DNA of 64,000 nucleotides from Nitzschia sp. DOCU1. Taxonomy: Eukaryota > Bacillariophyta > Bacillariophyceae > Bacillariales > Bacillariaceae. The notes under the pieces are model-generated. The model ran no database searches, had not been told where the DNA came from, and saw only the letters and a list, made by a program, of their open reading frames with translations. How positions within the stretch are numbered: the stretch's first letter is position 1; each line of letters opens with the position of its first letter. Of this stretch, positions 51,491 through 61,300 are shown piece by piece. The translations under genes were made by a program, and so were the position numbers. Where the stretch lies: NCBI GenBank assembly GCA_951394045.1, contig OX595991.1:2480001-2544000 (forward strand). Reading direction: 5' to 3'.

Positions 51491-53083
51491 TTAAGCGACA
51501 ACTAAGTTCGGTGTTGCCGCCGGAATATGCTCCAGAACTTGCCTTCGATAGTCCTCATCCGCAGTCATCCGGCGTAAAATGCTCCAGGCCAGTTGAAAAT
51601 CAACATCATCGTCGGTTCGCTGCAACAGTTCGGCAGCTTCCGGCGGAGCCAAGGGTTCCGGTCGCTTCTTTTTGCTATCGTCATCGTATTGTGAGGTATC
51701 GTAAGATTGCCCCTTTTTCAATTTCGGAAGATTCTGTTTTTGGAACAAAGCCATGAAGCCCGTGTCAATCTCATTTTTGAGATCAAAGACCCACTTTCCT
51801 TGGATGGGAATACCAAAGCGGAATCCAAGAGCCTTACCATCCCCACACACCATCAATCGTAGGAAATCATCTTGAGGCTTGTACGGAGTGAGCGGCTTCG
51901 TCTTATCCTCGTCGAGCGCTCGTGTTAGATTCTCAATCAAAATCGGTCCTGACCGCACCGCATAAACGCCTGCCTTTGGTGGACTTCTACTTCCTGGGCT
52001 TTCTATGGTACAGCAGTCACCCGCGGCAAAGACATTTGGATGTGAAACACTTTGAAGATTCTCATTGACACGAATCCAGCCGTCTTTGGAAATCGCTAAG
52101 CCACGGTTTCCCAGCCGATAGGCCAAATCATGTGCTCCCGCCCCCGTCGCCCACAAGCAATGAGTGAAAGGAATTTCTTCTCCACTGGTAAGTCGAAGAG
52201 ACTGCTCCATAACCTTGTCTACTGTACATCCATGTCGAACATGGATGCATCGTTCTTCCAAAATTCTGCGAAGTGCATCACGATTGGCTTCGGTATCCCA
52301 TGGCAGCAGCATGTCGCCTGCGTCTAGTACCGTCACTCGAATATTCTCCGCTCCCACTATCGGAACCCATCGTGCCCGGATGCTCATGGCTAACTCAGTC
52401 CCTGCAGCCCCAGCCCCAATTACCACGACATCCACCGGTCGTGGACGCTTTTGTAGCTCTTCACTTTCTTCCTGCAACTTTGCTACCAGCTTGGCTATCG
52501 GCCGCGTCGGTATCGTATACTTTTGTGCCCCTTTGATCTCATGTATACCCAGACTTGTCGATCCAATATCAATCGACACTGCATCAAACGCAATCGGATT
52601 ATCAAAATCATCACCAACATAAATTAGATTGTTGTCGAAATCCATATCCACGACCTTCTTATTGATAAACTCAATGCCTGCCCAATCCGCCAGTGGTTTC
52701 AAGTGGAGAAGAGTATCCTCAGGCTTGTATAGACCCGATATCGTTCCAGGAACCATGCCACTATAGCTTGCCGACTGTTGGACATCAATCAAAGTCACCT
52801 TCATGTTATCAGGTCGACTGGCCTTGTTGAGGGCCTTTATGACTTGGACGTGGGCGTGTCCACCACCTATTAACACCAAGCGTTGTACATCTGGGTTATT
52901 ATCGGGACGTGATTTTGAGAGAGAAGTGAATGCCAAAGGTGCTCTTCTCGTGGAGGAACTCTGTCTCATTGACGGTAACAGGGACTGCTCGCTGAGAGCG
53001 GCTCGGATGGCGTGTCGATTCAGAATCATGGTGAGAATTATCAAGTAACTCGTTTGTAGTAATTGGCGTGCTTTCAAAAACAT
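51491..53083 (-). CDS. SelD-type FAD/NAD(P)H dehydrogenase (pyridine nucleotide-disulfide oxidoreductase family)
   Basis: Single exon, 530 residues from the ATG at 53083 (53029 also possible; GTG at 53353 rejected). A positively charged N-terminus suggests organelle import. FAD-binding LVLIGGGHAHVQVI and SASYSGMVPGTISGLY strongly resemble the dehydrogenase domain that is fused in front of SelD in cyanobacteria and some algae. The NAD-binding site is VVVIGAGAAGTELAM and the late FAD motif PNVFAAGDC. No SelD domain follows; the C-terminus is a charged helical tail. The function is a redox enzyme of NDH-2/SQR type, with a selenium link only by family resemblance. Confidence 0.75.
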   Translation of the reverse strand: MFLKARQLLQTSYLIILTMILNRHAIRAALSEQSLLPSMRQSSSTRRAPLAFTSLSKSRPDNNPDVQRLVLIGGGHAHVQVIKALNKASRPDNMKVTLIDVQQSASYSGMVPGTISGLYKPEDTLLHLKPLADWAGIEFINKKVVDMDFDNNLIYVGDDFDNPIAFDAVSIDIGSTSLGIHEIKGAQKYTIPTRPIAKLVAKLQEESEELQKRPRPVDVVVIGAGAAGTELAMSIRARWVPIVGAENIRVTVLDAGDMLLPWDTEANRDALRRILEERCIHVRHGCTVDKVMEQSLRLTSGEEIPFTHCLWATGAGAHDLAYRLGNRGLAISKDGWIRVNENLQSVSHPNVFAAGDCCTIESPGSRSPPKAGVYAVRSGPILIENLTRALDEDKTKPLTPYKPQDDFLRLMVCGDGKALGFRFGIPIQGKWVFDLKNEIDTGFMALFQKQNLPKLKKGQSYDTSQYDDDSKKKRPEPLAPPEAAELLQRTDDDVDFQLAWSILRRMTADEDYRRQVLEHIPAATPNLVVA

Positions 53084-53595
53084 TGCTTTAAAGTCATGAA
53101 CGAATATTATGAAACGATGTGATTGATGTTTCAATCGTAAGGTAAATGCTTGGGAAATGTCGAATGGCCTCCTTCGTTTCTCCGTCGCACCAATGGATGA
53201 GACAATGGCGAAAAGAGGAAGAAACGTGGTGGAACCAGAATTCTGGAATGACGCCGAAACTCTGTGGCCAAAACCCCGGCCACGCGTACGTGGCAAGAAT
53301 TCGCTGTGGGCCTTCGCGTTCAGTGGCACAGGGTTCGGAGCACGACTCGACACAGTCGATTAAGTCTAACAAGACTGGATTAGCAAGGCGGAAGGTGCCG
53401 CTGTCTCTCGTACGTGCAGTTTTTGTGTTTCGAATTTTTGAACGCATCGCATCGCATTGATGCCCTACTCTTGGCATTGCCACTTCGGGAAAGGAACACA
53501 GATAAGAGGAACTCATCCAGGAAAGCCATTGGGAGTCATTCATTTGAAGTAAAGCAGAAATACATGCTGATGAATTAGAAGGCAGTAAGTGAACC
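53084..53595. other. Divergent promoter, dehydrogenase and LRAT-domain genes
   Basis: No gene supported. The open frames here have no start and no family features. Confidence 0.5.
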
Positions 53596-54876
53596 ATGTC
53601 ACCGTCCAACGAAGCAATGACGCTCAAAAATGATATGGCGATTGATGACGCCCAAGACGATTCCGCCCAAGCTGCCGAGACTCTCGCGTGTGACAACGAA
53701 AATCAAGGTAATGCCTCTGTCATTTCCGCCGATGATTCTGTTCAATATGAATCCATTCGACAAGTCGGAAGCGTGGCGACCAGCTCGATCGAGGAAAGCA
53801 ATGACATGTCTGACATTCCAGTGACACCCCAGAGGCATCTACGCGACTTTATCAAAAGGGAGGTCCCCGAGTCAACGCAATCTTCGCTGCGTGGATCCTC
53901 TGTCAGCTTGATAGATCAGGAGGATTTGTTGGGTGACGGTGTCTATTGTATGGAAGTGGTTGCACCCGAGGAGATTCCTTCTGGTACCGCTTGTGTCAAC
54001 ACAAAAGAAGAATTGCAAGTAGGAGATCATGTCTATCAGTGGCGCAGTTGGATGGGTATTCCTGGAATCTTTCAGCATCATGGTATTGTCATGGATATTC
54101 ACTATGGAACACTGGATAGCGAGTCTGACGAGGTTGCTGATCCGCCTAAGGAATCCAAAGTTATTGCCAAGTTGACCATTGCCGATTTTTCAAACGTCGA
54201 TATCAGAGCTGCCGGTACAAAGATTCCCGATCCGGTAGAGCAGCAACGAAGACGGCTCAGTGGGCTGACGCAAGAAGGCATATTAAGAACGTACACAGAT
54301 ACCGATCAGTGGCACAAGGTAGAATACCAGGCTCCCTGGTGGAAGCGAAGTGTCTATCGCTCCGGCACCTGTACATCTGTTGCATCCGATGCGGTGGGTC
54401 TGGTACTTGCCCGCGTCAATTATATTGTGAGACATCCCGACGTCTTGCCAGATTATCACGTGGTCAATGCGAATTGTGAATGCGTTGCCGTGTGGTGCAA
54501 GACGGGGACCTGGTCGACCCTTCAGGCGAGTTCCTTTCTGGAGCTGACAGCAGCTGGTCAAGTCAAATCTAGCGCAACGCTGGCCGCGACCGCCGCTTCT
54601 GCACAGGTGACCGTCCAAGCCCCCGCGGCTGGACTTTGGGGCTGGCTAGGATACACCACAACTACCCAAGTGTCTTGGCTGAGTTTGCATCCTGTAGTCA
54701 TTCCTGCGCTTGCTGGTTATGCAGTACTATCTGTGGGGATTCCGGCAGTCATGTATGTCAACGCTCGCAAGCAATGGAAGCTGACTACTGATAGGCTCAA
54801 GCAATCATTCTGGGAAGATGCCATGAATAACCCTGACGTCTTTGCGGAATGCATTACTCATTGGAGTTCCAAGTGA
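53596..54876 (+). CDS. LRAT/NC-domain protein with C-terminal membrane segment
   Basis: Single exon, 426 residues. The first 115 residues are acidic and disordered. The LRAT-like papain-type fold follows: VGDHVYQWRSWMGIPGIFQ with His145, HHGIVM with His161-162, and the nucleophile in NANCECVAVW (Cys294), the NCE motif of plant NC-domain proteins and LRAT. Members are acyltransferases or phospholipases acting on membrane lipids. A hydrophobic region (LSLHPVVIPALAGYAVLSVG) lies near the C-terminus and likely anchors it. An insert with a basic stretch (QQRRRLSG) splits the two His and Cys halves. Confidence 0.78.
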   Translation: MSPSNEAMTLKNDMAIDDAQDDSAQAAETLACDNENQGNASVISADDSVQYESIRQVGSVATSSIEESNDMSDIPVTPQRHLRDFIKREVPESTQSSLRGSSVSLIDQEDLLGDGVYCMEVVAPEEIPSGTACVNTKEELQVGDHVYQWRSWMGIPGIFQHHGIVMDIHYGTLDSESDEVADPPKESKVIAKLTIADFSNVDIRAAGTKIPDPVEQQRRRLSGLTQEGILRTYTDTDQWHKVEYQAPWWKRSVYRSGTCTSVASDAVGLVLARVNYIVRHPDVLPDYHVVNANCECVAVWCKTGTWSTLQASSFLELTAAGQVKSSATLAATAASAQVTVQAPAAGLWGWLGYTTTTQVSWLSLHPVVIPALAGYAVLSVGIPAVMYVNARKQWKLTTDRLKQSFWEDAMNNPDVFAECITHWSSK

Positions 54877-54927
54877 TTTTCTGCTGCGCCCAGGCTGCCG
54901 CTTGGGCGAAGATCGGGGTCACGGATT

Positions 54928-55268
54928 TTAATTTATCGCAGAAAAGGTACCACGAGAGATTTGCCAGAGATCTTTTGGCGTCAATGCACGCTGCATTGGT
55001 TCCATGGGACGCATGAGGATTCTAGCTAAAGCCTCTTCAATAGCGAGCCTTTCATCTCGTAATGTCGACATCGCCGCCCATGTTCGGACAACGATGGTGC
55101 TTCCTCGCACTGCTGATGGCAATAACCGGGGCACCCACGATCCATGGTAACTTCACGTTCTTCCAGTGTGATCACATTGGGACTTTTGACAGCTGGCAAA
55201 TCGAGCCTAACTAGTGCTAAAGTGTGTTGATTTTAGTAGGCAAAACATCCACAGGAAACGTCGGGCAT
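54928..55268 (-). CDS. Tentative small spliced gene with very short introns
   Basis: Coding-like text in shifted frames on the minus strand becomes one 86-residue frame if two tiny introns are removed: exons 55268-55253, 55216-55157, 55112-54928; introns of 36 and 44 nt, each GT...AG, the first with a TACTAA branch-like site. The product starts MPDVSSLVRLDLPAVKSPNV and ends PKDLWQISRGTFSAIN. I do not recognise it. Instead it could be a decayed gene with a frameshift, or only the last 46-67 residues may be real. Confidence 0.35.
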
Positions 55269-55343
55269 ACTCTATTGTACCAAGCTAGCAATGTCTTTGG
55301 GGTCTATTAGCAAAATCTATTTATGGTCTTAGCAAGCTGAGTA

Positions 55344-55997
55344 TCAGCTTGAAAGCCTAAGCCGCTTGACTGCTGCGAGGGGATGTGACACGGAAAGTCG
55401 CTTGCGCTCGACTAGAGGGCCTGGTGTCGTTCCGCCCCCATGAGCGTCTTCATCTACGCTATGGGCATGCCGCAGTGCCAAAACATGCGCATTCTGGACG
55501 GACTGAGCCGAGTACTGTTCATAATTGTGCGAGACGGACGACATATCTGTCCCCATCCGCTTGCACTCTGCCACTTCTGAAAGGACTTGCATTCGAACTT
55601 TGTAAGCACCCCGTCTTCGTCTACGCCTTGCTTCATCCTCTTGCGAGCTAGGAAATGCTTCATCTGGGTGGACGTCAAATATGCTCGGGGAAATATCTGG
55701 GTTCATGTTCCATAGCTCGATGAGTTCAGTAGGCGTCATATCCCTGCGATGTCGAACTTCTCGAACCTGAAGGACTTTTGAAAAGCGAACGGATTTGGGA
55801 TACCCCTGCTGGTGACGGGGCATTCCTTGATCGGGCTCAGCAAGATGTTCATCGTCAGAGTCCGAGGGCGCTAACGGTTTTGCTCGAAAGTTCTTGAAGT
55901 CATCCCGATCAACCGTCATCGTAGAGTGGTTGCTGTCATTAAACCCCAAATCGTCGGACGGATTGAACAGTTTCATTGCCATGGAGCGGGATGTCAT
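55344..55997 (-). CDS. Diatom-type family protein of unknown function (VxF...VxVR...H block)
   Basis: Single exon, 217 residues from the ATG at 55997. The core PKSVRFSKVLQVREVRHRRD then MTPTELIELW matches the core of the gene at 61239 (KKVAFNERVRIRKTIHINEY, SDEEVTSVW): a short beta strand with Val/Phe, a charged strand, His, then an acidic helix ending in Trp. A second charged region (EDEARRRRRRGAYKVRMQVL) follows. No enzyme motif, signal or membrane helix. Nuclear location is possible from the basic runs. The tail is basic (VKRLRLSS). Confidence 0.65.
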   Translation of the reverse strand: MTSRSMAMKLFNPSDDLGFNDSNHSTMTVDRDDFKNFRAKPLAPSDSDDEHLAEPDQGMPRHQQGYPKSVRFSKVLQVREVRHRRDMTPTELIELWNMNPDISPSIFDVHPDEAFPSSQEDEARRRRRRGAYKVRMQVLSEVAECKRMGTDMSSVSHNYEQYSAQSVQNAHVLALRHAHSVDEDAHGGGTTPGPLVERKRLSVSHPLAAVKRLRLSS

Positions 55998-56917
55998 GAT
56001 CACCGAATGCACTGTTGTTCGTATCACTTAGTTCAGGGTGAATAATAATGGTGTTGATGCCGCCGTAGTTAGTGCGAGATTGAAGTGTCAAATTGCACCC
56101 AGGCAAGTTTTGTAACCATTCGCCTCCAATCGAGGCAATGAAAAGGCAATGGCACTGTCAAACGGGATGCACCTCACAAGAGAAGAGCAGTACCGTGATA
56201 CCGGTAGTGCACCAAAGCAGTCATTTTGTGGGTTGGCGACCACCAAGATGGACAGAAAATCCATTAATAATATCGGAGCCTAAATGTTTCTCCCGACGGT
56301 GTTGTTTTCATATGCCGAATGCCGAATGCCATAGAGAGTAGGCGTAAGCCTGCACGTCAGAGCTCGGGACGGGAAAGAATCGCCCTTGAAGTCCATGTGG
56401 AGCTTCAACCATTAGGTGAGTCGGCAATACTGTTTTGAAACCAATCGCGATTTCTCGTCCGGGTTCGCGATATTTGAGGCTATAATAGATTCACAAAACT
56501 GCTGGGCCGGTAATGGAAGTAATTAAATGTTTGAAAACACACTGAATTCCTCTGTGCTGATCACTTCGACGCAGTACCGTCTGCGCAATATTGTCCGGTA
56601 CCAGCAGAGAACTCGCGAACGTCTTGGAATCCCCGCGAAACCCGGCAGTCGCGATGCCATCGACTGCCCTACCGTAGTCTTTCATGTACTCTACTGTACT
56701 ACGAACATGCTTATGTATTGAATTGTTGTTGGGTTTTGTCTTCGAGGCGCGCGAGCGTGTCCCGTAGAAAGCCGCCATTTTAGTTTTGACTTTTCGGCGG
56801 CAGGCGACACGGTGTGACCGCTTCGCACCTTTCTCCCATTGATCAAGAGATCCGAGCAGAAATACGAACAGTAGTTGTAGGGTAGTTCTATTATCACTAC
56901 ACCACAAACGATATATC
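55998..56917. other. Divergent promoter region
   Basis: It separates the 55997 gene from the cystinosin gene. One TACCGGTA lies at 56199-56206. No gene is supported in it. Confidence 0.5.
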
Positions 56918-57034
56918 ATGTCCAAAGTAGGAGCCACCGCCTCTCCTGCTAGAGGAATGTCGAAAGTAGGACCCGCTGCGTCTCCTGCTAGAGGAATGTC
57001 GAAAGTAGGACCCGCTCCCTCTCCCCGTCCCGAT
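56918..57034 (+). repeat. Three 39-bp tandem repeats at the start of the cystinosin-like gene
   Basis: Units 56918-56956, 56957-56995 and 56996-57034 each encode a 13-residue MSKVGxxxSPxxx repeat. Each begins with an in-frame ATG, so any of the three could start translation. Confidence 0.85.
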
Positions 57035-58906
57035 GACATAGAAAGGCTCTGCACGTCCTGCAAGTATGTTCACCCCAAAAGCGCGTTTCCGATTCGCCAG
57101 TGGCCGAGGATAGATCGGCGTTGCAAATATTGTATCTCCAGCCCTGTGCCTTTCTACCGACCGAGGAAAAAGGATCCTAACACTGATGATTCCGTGGACC
57201 ATTCGGCCCCTGCGTTAGCGGGAACTTTTTCGACGGAAGGATCCGAAAGACTTTCTCCAGAAGAAGGCGTCAAAGGCACCGCCGAACGGACAGAGACACC
57301 AAATCCAACACCACGAAAGTTATTCAAAGAGGCGACAGTCAAAAGAGAGGCCGAACCGGTGAACAAGCCAAGAGCTCCTGCGCCTGCCCCAGTGACATCT
57401 AGCCCTCCGACTCGTCCGCCAAAAGACGCAGGGACAGAACGAAACCAGATCAAAGGCAAGCGCACAGACAAAACTGATACGACTGCTACGAAAGTAGTCA
57501 AAGAACCGACAACAAGTCAAATCCCGAAACCAGGGCAAAAGGCAACTGTTGCGGACCCAGCCACGGCAGCACGTATGGCAGCCTCTTCGACGGAACTATC
57601 CAAAAGTCTTTCGGCCGACAAAGGCGCTGAAGGCACAGCAAAAGACAAGCGCCCAGACACGGGGAATACCACGACACGAAAGGTACTCAAAGAAGCGACA
57701 CAAAAGAAAAGCCCCAAACCAGGGCAAAAGGCAGGTGTTGTGGTTGCTGCCTCAGGAAAATCGGACAAGAGGACACCCCCGTCGACACCCGTCCCAGAAC
57801 CTTCCGTCAGCTTGGAAGAAGATATTGAGAATCTTGCCCGTACTTGGACGCCTCCCGTCCTGGAATCTCCTTCTCCTGCCAGGGCCCCAGCGCCTTCGTC
57901 GGCTCCACCTGAAGCACCAGAGTCCGACGACAGCGCCACTCGCAGGGGGAGTGCGTGGAGGCGATGTGCTGTGCTTTTTGCTTCGCCAATATTGGACGAG
58001 ACGGGTTCTGTTGCGTCGGTCATCGCAGGTCTCTTTTCCTTGTTTCTCGTTGGATCGCTTATTGGTATTGCGTCCAAGAAGAATCCGGCGCTGCCCACTC
58101 CTTGGTATCAAGAGGTTTCGGCAATGATTGGCTACATTTACTTTCTTTGCTGGAGCGTCAGTTTTTATCCTCAAGTTATCTCCAACTACAAGCGCAAGAC
58201 CACCGCTGGATTGAGTGCTGATTTTTGTGCGCTAAACGTCGTTGGGTTCTCATGTTACACTGCATACAATGCCAGCCTGTTTTGGAGCCCTAGTATACGA
58301 GAACTGTACCGACAAAAGTATGGTTCCGAGGTGACAGTTCAGAGCAATGATGTGGCGTTTGCTATTCATGCTCTCTTACTGTCCTCCATTACGCTAGCAC
58401 AAATCGCGTACTACCGTGGCTCGGAACGACCCTCAAAAGTTATTTTGACCGTGATTGTATTGATCTTGATGCTGTGCGCCATATACCCTGCACTGGTATT
58501 GAAAAAGATGTTCACATGGTTAGACTATCTCTATGTGCTCAGCTTTGTCAAGATCGGAATAAGCTTCATCAAATACATGCCTCAAGTGGTATTGAACTAT
58601 CGACGCAAGTCAACAGTGGGTTGGTCGATTTGGAATATTCTCTTGGACTTTACGGGCGGCGTCCTCAGCGACTTGCAGTTGGTACTGGATTGTACGGATA
58701 TGGGGAACTTCTCGGGTATCACTGGGAATCTGGCCAAGTTTGGTCTTGGGTTCGTATCCATTGTGTTTGACATTATTTTCATGACCCAGCATTACATTCT
58801 GTACCCCGACGCGCGGCGAGGGCGTGGCGATCCCAGTAGGCCGGAAACAGAACCACTGCTTGGTGAAGAGGATCGAAGAGGAGAGATTGCAGAACATGCC
58901 GTCTAG
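56918..58906 (+). CDS. Cystinosin-like PQ-loop transporter with repeat, Cys4 and disordered N-terminal extension
   Basis: Single exon, 662 residues. The C-terminal 280 residues have seven membrane helices and two PQ loops: FYPQVISNYKRKTTAGLS and MPQVVLNYRRKSTVGWS, plus DFTGGVLSDLQLVLD, the cystinosin pattern for proton-coupled cystine export from the lysosome/vacuole. A dileucine signal (EPLLGEED) ends it. The N-terminal 380 residues are unlike known cystinosins: three 13-residue repeats, a Cys4 knuckle (LCTSCKYVHPKSAF ... RCKYC), then a Pro/Lys/Thr-rich disordered region with degenerate repeats (TTATKVVKEPTT, TTTRKVLKEATQ, PKPGQKA). A hydrophobic helix (VIAGLFSLFLVGSLIGI) comes before the transporter core. 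Confidence 0.82.
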   Translation: MSKVGATASPARGMSKVGPAASPARGMSKVGPAPSPRPDDIERLCTSCKYVHPKSAFPIRQWPRIDRRCKYCISSPVPFYRPRKKDPNTDDSVDHSAPALAGTFSTEGSERLSPEEGVKGTAERTETPNPTPRKLFKEATVKREAEPVNKPRAPAPAPVTSSPPTRPPKDAGTERNQIKGKRTDKTDTTATKVVKEPTTSQIPKPGQKATVADPATAARMAASSTELSKSLSADKGAEGTAKDKRPDTGNTTTRKVLKEATQKKSPKPGQKAGVVVAASGKSDKRTPPSTPVPEPSVSLEEDIENLARTWTPPVLESPSPARAPAPSSAPPEAPESDDSATRRGSAWRRCAVLFASPILDETGSVASVIAGLFSLFLVGSLIGIASKKNPALPTPWYQEVSAMIGYIYFLCWSVSFYPQVISNYKRKTTAGLSADFCALNVVGFSCYTAYNASLFWSPSIRELYRQKYGSEVTVQSNDVAFAIHALLLSSITLAQIAYYRGSERPSKVILTVIVLILMLCAIYPALVLKKMFTWLDYLYVLSFVKIGISFIKYMPQVVLNYRRKSTVGWSIWNILLDFTGGVLSDLQLVLDCTDMGNFSGITGNLAKFGLGFVSIVFDIIFMTQHYILYPDARRGRGDPSRPETEPLLGEEDRRGEIAEHAV

Positions 58907-59572
58907 AAATGTGTGGGGAAAGGGGGCTCCGTTCTACGTTCTGGTTAGTTCAGATGCAATGCAGTAGTGGACGCATTTTCAAACTATTTTAGATTCTCTC
59001 AATTTATAGACAAGGCGCCAACCCTTTAGTCTCTGACAAATAGAGAGTTATAATGAGAGTTTCCCCTCCCTGGCACATCAGCCAGTGCGGGTACCATCCC
59101 CTATCATTTCCCTGGCCACTTCACCGGTAGGTGCGAAAGCGAGACTGTTGGTCAATACTAGAACTTGCAAAGTAGAATGGACTAGTGCTTAAATTTTGAT
59201 CTAGTACCGGTAGTTCCACCTCATAGTAGCGGGCATGCATCATCAACATTCAAGTTTAGGTAGTATCTACCCGGCTTTCGAAGGCTGCTGATATCATAGA
59301 CTTCCTGGAACTTTCTTTGAAGGGCTACTCTACCCCAAGCAACGATGATCGAGCACTTTTCGCACCGCGTTTGTCCCGACTGCCGGCCGGCGCGCCCACC
59401 GTATCTTTTGTAGCTGCGCGCATGGTCGTAGTGATGTGCGGCCGATAGCCGCCAGACACCGCCAAAAGATTTTCTCGGCATCATGTGGCCGATCTCACTA
59501 CCGAAAGATAAAAAACCAACTCTCTTTGACTCGACTCCCAGGTGAGATCTCACCCACTGCTTCAGCAGCAAC
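58907..59572. other. Intergenic
   Basis: Between co-oriented genes. One TACCGGTA at 59205-59212. No gene seen. Confidence 0.5.
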
Positions 59573-60520
59573 ATGGCGATTCCCAAGTCTCCAGTACCCT
59601 TCTCCAACTACGGAATCTTGTCTGGGCAACTTTTCCTGTATGCTGGGGGGCGCGCCGCCTTCGAATCGCCACTTCCCCCCGACCCCTCCACCGATCAAGG
59701 CGTAACATCATCGTTCTCTACGAAGAAATGCATCCTTTTGGGAGGTCTAAGCGACGGCCTTCTACCAGTACCTTATACTCAACATTTGGCTGATGTATGT
59801 CAAGAAGCTTCGTGGTCGTTGGTGCAGCCTATCATTTCTAGCTCTTACACTGGCTTTGGCCACGGATCGCTTCAAAGGGACTGCGATGAATTACAAGAGT
59901 TGATGCGATATCTGATTGACTATCGAAATGCAGAAGAATTCTGCTTAATTGGGCATTCTACTGGATGCCAAGATGCTGTATACTTTCTGGGGCACGCGGC
60001 AACTGATTTATGCGACCGGCTCAGAGTTGTAGCGCTGCAAGCCCCAGTGAGTGATCGAGAGCATGCTGCCACAATTGATGGTTACACCGCGAATCTATCC
60101 CTCGCCCAAAATTTGGTGAGTGGTGGAAATGGGGAAGATATGATGCCACGTTCGGCCTTTTGGGCGCCCATCACAGCGCAACGATTTGTTGATTTGAACG
60201 CAGAAGGGGGAACAGACGATTACTTTTCTAGCGACTTTACCGACGCGGAACTTGCCGAAAGACTCAGACACGTTGGCAGAAATAGGCAACGGCTAAAAGT
60301 TCTTGTAGCTTTTTCCGGAGCGGATGAATACGTACCGCAACATGTCGACAAGAAGGCCTTGACCGATAGGCTAGTCGCCGCTATGAACGAGGAATGCGAG
60401 GCGGGGAAAAGTGTCGCGGAGTCATTGTATCTCGAATCGGGAAATCACAACCTTTCGGAAGGCCCAAAGGATGGTGAAAGATTCGTTTTGAAGATATCAG
60501 AGCTAATCAATGCGACGTGA
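59573..60520 (+). CDS. DUF1749 alpha/beta hydrolase (SidJ/UPF0613-like)
   Basis: Single exon, 315 residues. Landmarks: LLGGLSDGLLPVPY near the N-terminus, the nucleophile in LIGHSTGCQD, acid in FSGADEYVP, and the catalytic His in ESGNHNLSEG. This is the DUF1749 pattern, whose fungal member SidJ hydrolyses the ester bonds of a siderophore. The diatom substrate is unknown. No signal or membrane segment. The ATG at 59573 is the first of the frame after a stop. Confidence 0.82.
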   Translation: MAIPKSPVPFSNYGILSGQLFLYAGGRAAFESPLPPDPSTDQGVTSSFSTKKCILLGGLSDGLLPVPYTQHLADVCQEASWSLVQPIISSSYTGFGHGSLQRDCDELQELMRYLIDYRNAEEFCLIGHSTGCQDAVYFLGHAATDLCDRLRVVALQAPVSDREHAATIDGYTANLSLAQNLVSGGNGEDMMPRSAFWAPITAQRFVDLNAEGGTDDYFSSDFTDAELAERLRHVGRNRQRLKVLVAFSGADEYVPQHVDKKALTDRLVAAMNEECEAGKSVAESLYLESGNHNLSEGPKDGERFVLKISELINAT

Positions 60521-60554
60521 TCCCTAATATTCCGAGCCCCCACTGGTCATACGG

Positions 60555-61300
60555 CTTCTTAGTGAATTTCGAGTCAATGCAGCTACTAAGTGTAGTTATC
60601 TGGTGAAACATTGTTTCAAGTACAACTATAAACGGTCCAGAACGTTGAGAATGTTGAGAATGTTTCGCTGAGGCTTCTTCTGCTCTCGATCCACTTAAAC
60701 GATACCATTCATCTCTCTAGGCGGAGTGAAATCAATTAATGGGGTGATAATATGTTGGTCTTGCTACGTTGGTCTTGGAGAATCGTTCGGTGGTTCATGA
60801 AAAAACGGTAATAGGAGAGAAGGTTCTATCGCTCTACGTAGTAGTGGCGCGGAACCTTGGGATCGTGATTTTCTGCATGAGTAAGTTGCGTGGATGCTCT
60901 ACCGGTAGACAAAAAATGAGGTGGCACTGAAACCACTGTATTTCGGAATTACCAAAAGCCATTGCTCTCTCGATTGCTGAATGGACGTACAAAAGATTAT
61001 CCTGGACGCTATCAAGAATGAGGGTTGGGCTTATCAGTGACTCACCGAGAGCGAACCACGGGAGAAAAGAATCATACTCTCATAATAACAGTTTTTCCGC
61101 TTCGCGTGGCAGCATTGTACACTTCAGAGGATATTGTTAGAACACCGCATGATTCGAATATGCTTGGGCTTCGGCTGTAACAGACTCCCCTTGTGATGTT
61201 TTGTCTCCGGCTCACATTTTTTCATCCAAATCAACTAAATGCCAACAACCATGCGGCCCTCATCCTCGATTAGAAGCAACTCCTACGGACCCCACGCTAC
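60555..61300 (+). repeat. Segmental duplication, copy A (with intact family gene 5' end)
   Basis: Blocks here reappear about 1.86-1.95 kb to the right in the same order. Examples: TTAGTGAATTTCGAGTCA (60561 and 62423), GGCTTCTTCTGCT (60672 and 62556), GACTCACCGAG (61039 and 62960) and CCCTCATCCTCGATTAGAAG (61257, against CCCTCATCCTCGATTGGAAG at 63133). Outside the gene no other feature is seen except TACCGGTA at 60900-60907. Confidence 0.7.

Noticed and set aside
53084..53353. N-terminal extension of the SelD-type dehydrogenase to an upstream GTG
   Set aside because: GTG is an unlikely start in eukaryotes and the extra text does not look like a targeting peptide.
56491..57202. Antisense frames with GSYFRHSSSRR-type repeats
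   Set aside because: They are the reverse reading of the 39-bp sense repeats and have no conserved domain.
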